This document shows positions 1-8,945 of a stretch of DNA of 64,000 bases, piece by piece. The stretch comes from Chrysaora quinquecirrha (taxonomy: Eukaryota > Cnidaria > Scyphozoa > Semaeostomeae > Pelagiidae). The stretch spans positions 57,244-121,243 of the forward strand of contig JACTAT010000134.1 in assembly GCA_014526335.1 (NCBI GenBank), read 5' to 3'. Each line of letters starts with the position of its first letter. The stretch's first letter is position 1. The translations under genes and the position numbers were made by a program. Under the pieces are notes generated by a model. The model was not told the origin of the DNA, ran no database searches, and was given only the letters and a program-made list of their open reading frames with translations.

Positions 1-2880
1 CAAGACCAGTTACAGCAAAAAGAGGGACCAACTCTTTGTGTTTGTTGAGATACTGGAGCATGTTTGCTTGACCTATGTTGCTCTTCTTTTCGCTTTTCTA
101 ACCTTGTGAACGTCTTCTGCCAAAGATCAGCAACAGGACTCTGAAGCATACATGTGCCATGAGGGCAAAATTTTTGAAACACAACTCTATAAACAGGGCA
201 TCATTTTTCTTTAAATTACACCCATCAGTGCCGTTTGTATGCTGCTATATCAACTGTTATGTTTCTTCTTCCTGGAAACATCGAAGAAAGCCAACACAGT
301 TTAAAATCATAGAATTAATCGAGTTCGCCCGCCCCTGCCTAGCTTGTTAGCTATTTTCTCTTCTTCCACGCCTATTGTAGTTTTGCTTTTTAGTTCTGTG
401 GGGGGGGGGGGCTACTGTAAAGCATTGACCACTATTCTTCAATATTCGGGATGAAGAATTTCTTAAGTTTGGAGCTCTAATAATTACATTTAATGAAACT
501 TCTCTAAGTCTGTAGGGAAACCTAGCCCACAAAAATGTCTGAAAATAAAAACGAATTAAGCACGGTTCTTTATGTAAGTGCCCGGGGTCTCTTGCGCAGA
601 TATAGACAGGGAAACTATTTGGTAAGACCGGTAGGTCCTATTCTTCGCCCTTAGATTTTGTACTTTTAATTTTATTGACTCTTTCATTAGAGACTATTGT
701 GACCGCTTTTAATTTATTTAGCCGAAGTTTAACGACGAGAAAGTCGAACAGCAAAATTTATTTGTGAAGGTATCGGCATATGCTATATAACGCCCTTCTA
801 GGGAAAATTTCAAAAACTATAACTACACCCTTTTGCAATATTTCATAGCTTTAACTTTCCTTTTTCGAAGAAACTCATTTATATGAATATTGAATAATAT
901 TTTGAAAAACAGTAATTTAGAAAAGTAGTTTGGAAAAACACCCTTGATGGCACCATTAGTAGCCTGACGTTCTAATTGCGACGTGACCTTTTTCTCACCA
1001 AATTATACCCTGGCCAGAGGAAAAATGTTTTCGCCAAGAGAGCCCCGTTGCTTATTTGTTTTAATTTCACATTTTTAATGTTCAAAACTTCCATTCGTTA
1101 GATATAAAATCTTTTTCTTTTAGACTTTAGATATATGAAATATTTCCAGAAGTTTGAAAATGATGAAGCTTGATGAAAATGAAAAGATGAATTGAATAAA
1201 CCGAAATGAGAACTCTTGTAAATATCATATAAAACTCCACGTAAATCAATTTGGTTCTTCAAAGACTGTAGACAAGAAAACGGTATAAACAGTGTTGCAA
1301 CTATTCAATTAATTCAGAAAGGTTGAAAAAGTATTGTATGTTAAGACCAGTATTTTATTAGTTTGATTATGTAATTATTCATCATATCAACTTTCTATCT
1401 GCAGTAATTAATATCATTTTTGCAATTTTTGCTCATGCGAAAAACGAACACACTCATTTTCTTATAGCAAGGGACCTGTCATTATTAAAGCCGGGCCGGT
1501 GCTAGACTCACGACACGAGTCTCTTGTTCTACGCTCCCCATGTTTTGATTTGTCACTCCACACTGAGCGATTGTAGAAAACAACAACAACAACATCGAGC
1601 GAAGTAGTGGGACTTATGTAGTGAGTCTAGAGGGGGGCAGAAATCATGAAGGGCCAAGAAAAATTCTGGTGTGATCAAAGGGGGCAATAAAATTAAAGCC
1701 AAATTTAGGGGGGACCAAAGATTATGTACATGAACTGATCAAATAACGATGAGCATTTTTAAGGTAGTATCAAGCATTTGGAATGGCTTTTTGCTTTTCG
1801 TTGTTATTCTATTTCTTTTCATCTTTTCTATTATTTCCAACATTGCCACTTGTGTTAGGGCGTATTTTTTTGGTCACATTCTGTTTTCAGCAGTCGCCTT
1901 CTTTTTTCGGCAGACGTCGAAAGGTATTTCTTTGGTGCCGTCTTCTTAAAACAGCAGGTTTCGCAGGCCTCCAAAACCTTTTGTCCCCGAAGCTGGAAGG
2001 TTTCGCAGACATTGAAGGAAATCTCGTTCTCCCTTTTATGGTTTACTTCGATATTGTTTTGATCAACCTAGCGTTTTCGGCAGCTGTGTTATTTTGGCAC
2101 AGGAAATGTTTTTCTGCTTACCGTTTTCAGAATTCAGAGGGTCTGCCGAAAACCGACGGTTACCAAAAACATTTAGCCCTTGTTATCTCAAATTTTGTCA
2201 ACCACCTCTTCGCTGCTAAGATTTTACTCAAAACTCCCGCAAAAGTCCCAGCGCAGGCAAGTGGGCCTTTGGGCCTTTTAGCAGAGTTTTTGAAATCAAA
2301 AGCAGGAATTAAAATGGACCAAAATCCCATTTGCACGATTTCTTCTTTAGCATTAAGTAAAAAATTTCAAATGTTTTGCTACATTTTTTTAAGTTAGACA
2401 GTATTTGTATTCACCATTCAGAATATCAAGTATTTGCGTTACAGGTTACCAACATACAGTAAGTATGTTCATTTTAAGTATTATCATTATCCTTGCCTCC
2501 TTCGTACCCCAATGGTGGTCTGTATCTGCCAAATTGCAACACGCTTTACACTCTTTTTATAAGAATTTTGCCAAAAAAAATAAGAACAACGTAAGAAAAT
2601 TTCTAGCCTCAGACGAAAAATAAGAAACAAGAAAATGCGTATTTAGAAATTTCATCTCATCTTAACAAAAACAGAACTATGCAATTACTAGAAAAAGTAT
2701 ACAGCAGATATGCCAACCGTATTTTAATCTTCGTAGCAGCAATTTATTGTGTGTGGTTGTAGGAAAATCAATGTTCAAACAATAACACCATTAAGAACAC
2801 TCGAGCCTCAAATTATTAACAACATAAAAACATCGAGCATCGTCAACAATTTCTGGATCTTATAAAACAGAGACTACTAA
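1..2880. other. AT-rich region, no supported gene
   Basis: No exon with convincing splice sites or protein similarity was seen on either strand. The longest open frame (1783-2397, +) is biased towards Phe/Leu/Ser from T-rich DNA and resembles no family I recognise. A short CAA run lies at about 1580-1595. An 11 bp inverted pair built on CTAGACTCAC (about 1503 and 1621-1631) could mark an old MITE but is too short to call. Confidence 0.5.
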
Positions 2881-2888
2881 AGTGGTCG

Positions 2889-3220
2889 AATCCTACTAAA
2901 TACCCCCTGAATAGCCTTTAGGGGTAAATTAAGGGTTTTTCTATAAAAAAAATACTTTATATACCCCTAAAAGCTATTTAGGGGGTATTTGTGGGGTTTG
3001 GTAATTATTTGCGAAAAAAAGCGAGTTTTCAAAAACCCCTGATTTAGGCCGATTTTTGCCCATTTGGCAAGGCTATAGACTTACTATTTTGGTGATTTTT
3101 CGGGGGAAAATTTTTCTTCCAAATTCGACACTATCTGATCAAAAAATACTTTATAAATATATATCCCTAAAAGCTATTTAGGGGGTATTTGTGGGGTTTG
3201 GTAATTATTTTTGAAGAAAA
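2889..3220 (+). repeat. Left stub of the 195 bp satellite array
   Basis: This is about 1.6 units of the satellite that resumes at 8946. It contains the diagnostic blocks GGCAAGGCTATAGACTTACT and CTATCTGATCAAAAAATACT and the CCCCTAAAAGC...TTTAGGGGG hairpin. It is cut at 3220/3221 by the retroelement. The extreme left edge (2898-2926) is an inverted fragment of the same unit, so the array starts with a small palindrome (2898-2990). Confidence 0.9.
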
Positions 3221-3375
3221 TGGGACATTCTACGCATGCGTAAATGTACGTTAACGCCCAGGTCACATGGTCTCCTATCTTGTTCGCTGTGGGTCGTGTG
3301 ACACACAATCTCATATCTTCTTGATTAAGAAGCCGAGTGGTTGTGTCTAGAATTGCTCTCGTTTGTTTTAATTCC
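3221..3375 (+). repeat. Split direct repeat A1 (left end of element)
   Basis: 155 bp, identical as read to A2 at 6946-7100. It begins TGGGACATTCTACGCATGCG, and the two copies stop matching after AATTCC. A1 forms the left terminus and lies just upstream of the first element ORF, so it probably carries the promoter/leader (inference). Confidence 0.93.
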
Positions 3376-3388
3376 TTGCTTGTTTAAG

Positions 3389-4612
3389 ATGTCTGTCAAT
3401 ACTCCCTTTTCTGGAGGCCGTTCAAGAGACCAGAGCTTGTCATACCAAGATTTTATGAACCTGAGGAAGCAGCAGCTGAAGCAACGCTGTTTGATTTATG
3501 GCTTGAAATCGCATGGCACTAAAGATGCATTAGCTACTCGTCTGGTGTCTCATTAAAATCCTGTACCTGGTCCAAGCCAGCCACATCTGAGTGAGGATGA
3601 TGATGATTCTGCTAGCAACATAATATCCGGAAATCCTGCTGCAAACGTACCCATGGATGAATTGAGGGTTTTGATCCGGGAGGAAATCTCCCAAGCCACT
3701 CAACAGAGGAGGATGAATACAGCACCACAAAGCGCAGCCGCCACACAAGCACTATCGCCAGCTTCCAGTATCAGAAATGATGTTCAGCCCGGTGCGAATT
3801 TGGTCGGGCCGTCCGTGCCAACCTCGTCCACGAACGCATCCAACCAGCCCAATTCCTTCATGCAAGCTGAACCAGGTAACACTACAATCTTATTACCTAC
3901 CCCAAGAGGCTGTCTACCCCCGCTGTCCATGAAAATCATAAAAGCCATTCAATCGCAAAATTACGTCGATTTTAACGAGTTGTTGCCTAATGCATTATAT
4001 GATAGCAGCAATTCTCTCAACCAATTTACCCTTACTTTTCGTTCTGACGAGGGTACTGATAAGAGTGTTGCCTTAACTTCCCCTGGAGGGTCGAGACAAA
4101 AAGTAAACAACATCTCTTCCTGGTTTGAAGCTTGGAACATTTATATTCAAGCAATGATAAAATTTCATCCTAATCTTGCCGCGGACTTGATGTCCTACCA
4201 AGAATCCATTTGAACCTTTCAGCGCCTATACCCTGTGTCAGCTTGGCTGAAATATGATGCAGCCTTTAGGATGTCGATGGGTTTGAATAAGCAGTTATCT
4301 CGGACGCGCACTGATGATTATTGCTTTAACAAATTCATCAGATGTGCCTACAATAGTGCCCCCCAGCCCCAGCAGCCGGATCCCAAAGGTTTTCGTGGCT
4401 CATCTTCGGAGCACAGTGCCTCACAGGGTGCCCAAGCCGACGCACAGCAATCCCGCTCCAATTTTCGTCGCTTCAGAGGTTCCGACAGCCAACAACAAGG
4501 GGTTTGCTTCCACTACAACACCGGTCGCTGCTTTCGATACCAATGCAAATTCGCTCACAGATGCAAATTATGTGCGGGCAGCCATCCAGCGTCAATGTGC
4601 AACACTCGTTGA
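3389..4612 (+). pseudogene. Gag-like ORF1 with SAP-like and CCCH/CCHC zinc-finger motifs, two in-frame stops
   Basis: One reading frame runs from ATG 3389 to TGA 4610-4612, interrupted by TAA at 3554-3556 and TGA at 4211-4213. An ATG at 3341 also exists, but 3389 fits better because it follows the A1 repeat. Near the N terminus, LKQRCLIYGLKSHGTKDAL resembles a SAP DNA/RNA-binding helix-turn-helix. The C terminus (4505-4603) has a C-x7-C-x4-C-x3-H finger followed directly by C-x2-C-x3-H-x4-C, as in gag-like nucleocapsid regions of DIRS/Ngaro and related elements. The middle is rich in Gln, Ser and Pro. The predicted role is RNA binding in the retroelement particle. The two stops suggest a dead copy. 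Confidence 0.72.
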
Positions 4613-6222
4613 AAATTTCAACCCTCTTCCTAGAACAGCACCAACCCCAGTTAACATTTTTAGACTTGAACAAGAACTAATTAACTTTCCTGATCGCAAA
4701 TTTGTCGCTGATTTAATATACAGTTTTAAATATGGTTTTGACATTGGCTATAGTGGCCCAGGTTTTGATAATATAGCACAGAACTTAAAGTCAGCTGAAT
4801 CTCATTCTTCGGTATTATTTGATAACATTAAATGTGAATTAGAAGCGAAACGTTTAGCTGGTCCGTTTCGTCAACCACCGCTCGTTTAGCTGGTCCGTTT
4901 CGTCAACGCCGATTGGTGTTGTGCCCAAGAAGGATTCTGGGAAATATCGGACTATCACTAACCTATCATCTCCGATGGGTGTGTCAATAAACGATTTTAT
5001 CGCAGATTCTGAGTCTCATGTTATTTTCAATCACTTCGACAAAGCAGTTCGGTTTGTTGCTGAATTGGGTCCGAATGCCCTACTGGCAAAGTTGGATATC
5101 AAGAGCGCATTTCGCATTTGTCCAGTCCGTCGTTCGGATTGGAATTTATTGGGTTTTACGTTTCATGACTTAATTTTTGTTGATTTATGTCTTCCTTTCG
5201 GCTTACGTTCATCGGTTAACCGCTTTAACAGGCTAGCGTCATCGGTACTTTGGATCTTGCAAAATAATTATAAAATTACGTATGCTACGCATTATCTTGA
5301 TGACTACCTCATAGCGGGCCCAGCGAATTCACCTACATGTCAAATTAACATGAACACGACTATATCGTTATTTCATGACTTGGGAATTCCACTGGCCCCA
5401 GAAAAAGTTGTAGGCCCATCATCGTCAATCGTTTACCTTGGTATCGAGATTGACTCTGCTTGTATGGAGCTCCGCCTCCCCGAAGATAAATTGTCATCGT
5501 TATTAGATCTTATTCTTGCATTTAGCAAAAAGAAAAAATGCACAAAGCGGGAGTTGCTTTCATCGATAGGGAAACTGTCGTTCGCGGCAAAAGTCATTCC
5601 GTCGGGTCGAACCTTCACAAGACGTTTGATAGACCTTTCAACATCAGTTTCAAAACTTTCGCACCATATTTCCCTCACGTCAGAGGCTCGCAAAGACATT
5701 GAATGGTGGGGTTCCTTCTTACCAACATGGAACGGGAAGTACAAAATCCTTGACCTCAAAACAACACCATGCCCGTCACTGAACCTATTTACGGACGCGT
5801 CAGGCGCCCATGGATTTGGGATTTATTTCGATCGTCGTTGGATCTCTCGTCAATGGCCTGACTGGGCAGATAATTTGTCTATCCAATGGAAGGAATTATT
5901 TCCGATTTATCTTTCATGCTTCGTTTGGGCAGAGTTATTTCATAAAAAACGCTTACTATTCCATTGCGATAATATGTCCGTGGTAGACATCTGGAACTCT
6001 CAGATATCTCGCTGCCCCCATATCATGAGCTTATTACGTAAACTATTCTTCATAACAGCTAAATTCAACTTTACTGTTAACGTTACTCATATTCGAGGGA
6101 CGGATAATTCAATCGCAGACTCCCTATCAAGATTTCAGTACAACAGATTTCGTGCCCTCGCCCCAACGGCGGATCGCAGTCAAACGCTAATACCCTGTGC
6201 TGCCTGGCAGGGCTGTTATTAA
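4314..6222 (+). pseudogene. DIRS/Ngaro-type reverse transcriptase-RNase H, frameshifted
   Basis: The N-terminal RT region is read in the frame open from 4314 to 4889. It contains PVNIFRLEQEL, NGFDIGY-like and AGPF-x-x-PP signatures of this order. The main RT/RNase H is read from about 4906 to the stop at 6220-6222 in another frame, with TPIGVVPKKDSGKYR, YLDD (5293-5304), and RNase H acidic residues Asp 5794 (FTDASG), Glu 5893 (WKELF), Asp 5968 (HCDN) and Asp 6118 (ADSLSR). The frame break lies in an exact 25 nt repeat (4851-4875 and 4883-4907). The first part overlaps the gag frame in the +1 register. No integrase, protease or tyrosine recombinase follows. The YLDD box and the absence of a DDE integrase agree with the flanking split repeats. 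Confidence 0.88.
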
Positions 6223-6807
6223 ACACAGAGATCGTGCTTGAAACGCCGTTAAATATTATTGTTTCTAATAGTTCTCGATAGACTTTCTGGATACTTTGGT
6301 CTCAGTTATAATCAACTGGTCTAGTAAATCTCCACACAAAAGAAAGACAAGGGATTGAGTAAACCATTTATTCTTCTTAACATTATTATCATCTTGAGTT
6401 GTTATCTTATTGTTTTGTTTTGTTCACAATTGTCGTCTTTCATCATTCTTTGCCTTTTCTCAGCCTCAATTTGCGAAATGCTGATCTACGCTCAAGTTAA
6501 GGTGGGCAAATTAAAGTGTTGAACGGAAATTTATCACCAAAAGTCGACATGGACCACCAGGGCCGTTCCGCAGCTAGAGAAAATTATCAGCGCGCATTGA
6601 TCCGAACATATGGGGGATTGAAGCATTTGACATGCACGCCCTCTCTTTACTCATCTAGATGGTCTTTATTGTCACAAACAATTTTAAGTACAGAAAACAA
6701 CAAATAATAAAAAAATTTTCTGACTCAATCGCAAGGGTTAGTCTTCCGAAAGGTTGAAGTTTGGTTACTTCCAAGTACGAGTGTTCGTGTATTTGGGCGG
6801 ATTTTGG
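6223..6807. other. Element interior between pol and B1, no YR found
   Basis: Ngaro-type elements usually carry a tyrosine recombinase ORF after RNase H. This 585 bp stretch is AT-rich with only short frames and no recognisable R-H-x-x-R-Y pattern. The recombinase has probably been lost by internal deletion. Confidence 0.5.
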
Positions 6808-6945
6808 CGGGTAGGCCACCCTTAGGTGGCCGTTAAGTAATTTGATTCAGCCTGTAATTCGAATATATTATTTATAACGATCCCAAATACTGCCAATTGT
6901 CGTGTATCTTTGCATATCATCTTTGTTGTGACCGCCAGGCGTTAA
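6808..6945 (+). repeat. Split direct repeat B1
   Basis: 138 bp, identical as read to B2 (8808-8945). It contains a perfect 7 bp stem with a 4 nt loop, GGCCACC-CTTA-GGTGGCC, near its start and ends CCGCCAGGCGTTAA. It abuts A2 directly at 6945/6946, reproducing the junction a circular intermediate would have. Confidence 0.93.
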
Positions 6946-7100
6946 TGGGACATTCTACGCATGCGTAAATGTACGTTAACGCCCAGGTCACATGGTCTCC
7001 TATCTTGTTCGCTGTGGGTCGTGTGACACACAATCTCATATCTTCTTGATTAAGAAGCCGAGTGGTTGTGTCTAGAATTGCTCTCGTTTGTTTTAATTCC
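6946..7100 (+). repeat. Split direct repeat A2
   Basis: Second copy of the 155 bp left-end repeat, directly following B1. After it the sequence diverges from A1 into a pyrimidine-rich spacer and then the 74 bp tandem array. Confidence 0.93.
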
Positions 7101-7200
7101 CCTTCCCACCCTCCCTGTTTGGGTTTCTTTTTTCTACTATCTCTAATGGGCTAATGAAGTCTACAGGGTCTGCAGCCGAGTCATTCCACATTCCTCATTA

Positions 7201-8050
7201 TCGATCAAGTCTACTGAGTCAGTGGCTAAGAGCTGAGTCAGCTCAAATATTTGTATGAGGCGTTCCAAAGTTTAACGATCAAGCCTACTGAGTCAGTGGC
7301 TAAGAGCTGAGTCAGCTCAGAAATTTGAATGAGGCATTCCAAAAATTAACGATCAAGCCTACTGAGTCAGTGGCCAAGAGCTGAGTCAGCTCAAATATTT
7401 GTATGAGGCGTTCCAAAGTTTAACGATCAAGCCTACTGAGTCAGTGGCTAAGAGCTGAGTCAGCTCAGAAATTTGAATGAGGCGTTCCAAAAATTAACGA
7501 GCAAGCCTACTGAGTCAGTGGCTAAGAGCTGAGTCAGCTCAAATATTTGTATGAGGCGTTCCAAAAATTAACGAGCAAGCCTACTGAGTCAGTGGCTAAG
7601 AGCTGAGTCAGCTCAGAAATTTGAATGAGGCGTTCCAAAAATTAACGATCAAGCCTACTGAGTCAGTGGCTAAGAGCTGAGTCAGCTCAAATATTTGTAT
7701 GAGGCGTTCCAAAAATTAACAAGCAAGCCTACTGAGTCAGTGGCTAAGAGCTGAGTCAGCTAAGAAATTTGAATGAGGCGTTCCAAAAATTAACGAGCAA
7801 GCCTACTGAGTCAGTGGCTAAGAGCTGAGTCAGCCCAAACATCAGAATGAGGCGTTCCAAAGATTGACGATCAAGCCTACTGAGTCAGTGGCTAAGAGCT
7901 GAGTCAGCTCAGAAATTTGAATGAGGCGTTCCAAAAATTTAACGATCTAGACTACTGGGTCAGTGGCTAAGAGCTGAGTCAGCTCAAAAATTTGATTGAG
8001 GCGTTCCAAATTTTACCATCAAGCCTACTGAGTCAGTGGCTAAGATCGAG
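7201..8050 (+). repeat. 74 bp tandem array with paired TGAGTCA palindromes
   Basis: About 11 full copies and one partial copy, with repeat starts at 7211, 7285, 7359, 7433 and so on (period 74). Each unit has ACTGAGTCAGT and, 19 bp further on, GAGCTGAGTCAGCTC. Both are odd-centred palindromes around TGAGTCA, the AP-1/TRE consensus; the second also matches the T-MARE core GCTGAGTCAGC. Units tend to alternate between two variants (CAAATATTTGTATG and CAGAAATTTGAATG), giving a dimeric higher-order pattern. The array lies between A2 and B2 of the retroelement. Confidence 0.93.
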
Positions 8051-8159
8051 GTAAGATCTAGGTACATGTGCTGTAGGGTTTAGTCAGATATACTTGGGAA
8101 AAGTTTATTAGGTATTTGTTTGTTTTTCAGTAAGTGGCTTTTAAAATTCCTTTAGGGTA

Positions 8160-8530
8160 ATCATGGGTTTTATCTCGCTTTAAAATGTCTTTTAAAATTA
8201 ATTTAGCGGTATCAGGGTTTTCTTTATGTCGCTTTAAAGATGCTTTTAGCATGTTTTAAGTTACTTTGAAATGCCTTTTAGTGTTATCAGGTTTATCTCG
8301 CTTTAAGACGCTTTTATCCATTTTCAAAGCTACATTGAAATGCCTTTTAGTGACTTTAGGGTTTTTACTTTGCTTTTACATGCTTTTAAGCATGTTTTAA
8401 ATGACTTTTTAAAACTTCCTTCGAGCGTTATCAAGGTTTTTATCTCGCTTTAAGATGCATTTATGATACACATGAAATGCCTTTTGTGTCAACAGGATTA
8501 GCATCTCGCTTTAAGACGCCTTTAAGTTTT
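8160..8530 (+). repeat. Degenerate tandem repeat of about 70 bp
   Basis: A block containing ATCTCGCTTTAAGACGC and TGAAATGCCTTTTAG recurs about six times. CGCTT-type landmarks lie at 8176, 8230, 8299, 8371, 8446 and 8507 (spacing 54-75). It follows the 74 bp array inside the same A2-B2 interval but does not share its sequence. Confidence 0.7.
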
Positions 8531-8807
8531 TTCTGTTTTTCTTTGATTTTCTGGAATAATAAAGTAATTGAGTAGGTGGTCATAACGTAAGTAAGTAATT
8601 ACGATATTTTAGAAGGTAGGTTTAGATTTCTTCACATTTGGTTTGTCGTAAACCCATTTATACATCAACTATTGGTAATATTGGTCATTTTTCGTCCGTC
8701 GAGTGTCCACCATCAAGCAGAAGACTTCAATCCAAATTCAATGAACACTTACGTTTGAGAACAGTAATATTAAATTAAGGATCGTTGTTATTTAACTACT
8801 CATTTGT

Positions 8808-8945
8808 CGGGTAGGCCACCCTTAGGTGGCCGTTAAGTAATTTGATTCAGCCTGTAATTCGAATATATTATTTATAACGATCCCAAATACTGCCAATTGT
8901 CGTGTATCTTTGCATATCATCTTTGTTGTGACCGCCAGGCGTTAA
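8808..8945 (+). repeat. Split direct repeat B2 (right end of element)
   Basis: 138 bp copy of B1 and right terminus of the element. Satellite sequence resumes immediately with AGGCGAGTTTTCAAAACCCC. The terminal A is shared with the flank, so the boundary is certain to within about 1 nt. Confidence 0.92.

Larger units (their letters stand above)
3221..8945 (+). mobile_element. DIRS-order (Ngaro/PAT-like) retrotransposon, degenerate, no tyrosine recombinase seen
   Basis: Two pairs of direct repeats are arranged A1 (3221-3375), ORFs, B1 (6808-6945), A2 (6946-7100), B2 (8808-8945). This is the split-direct-repeat plan of Ngaro/PAT-type elements. A gag-like region and an RT/RNase H with a YLDD active site lie between A1 and B1. 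The left flank ends GAAGAAAA and the right flank begins AGGCGAGTTTTC. Joined, they restore an uninterrupted satellite unit, so the insertion is exact and has no target-site duplication, as expected for recombinase-type integration. No YR domain is visible in 6223-6807 or in 7101-8807. The gag region has in-frame stops and pol has a frameshift, so the copy looks non-autonomous. Confidence 0.88.

Noticed and set aside
1783..2397. 204-codon plus-strand open frame
   Set aside because: Composition follows T-rich DNA, there is no domain, the overlapping frame is also open, and no splice or start context supports it.
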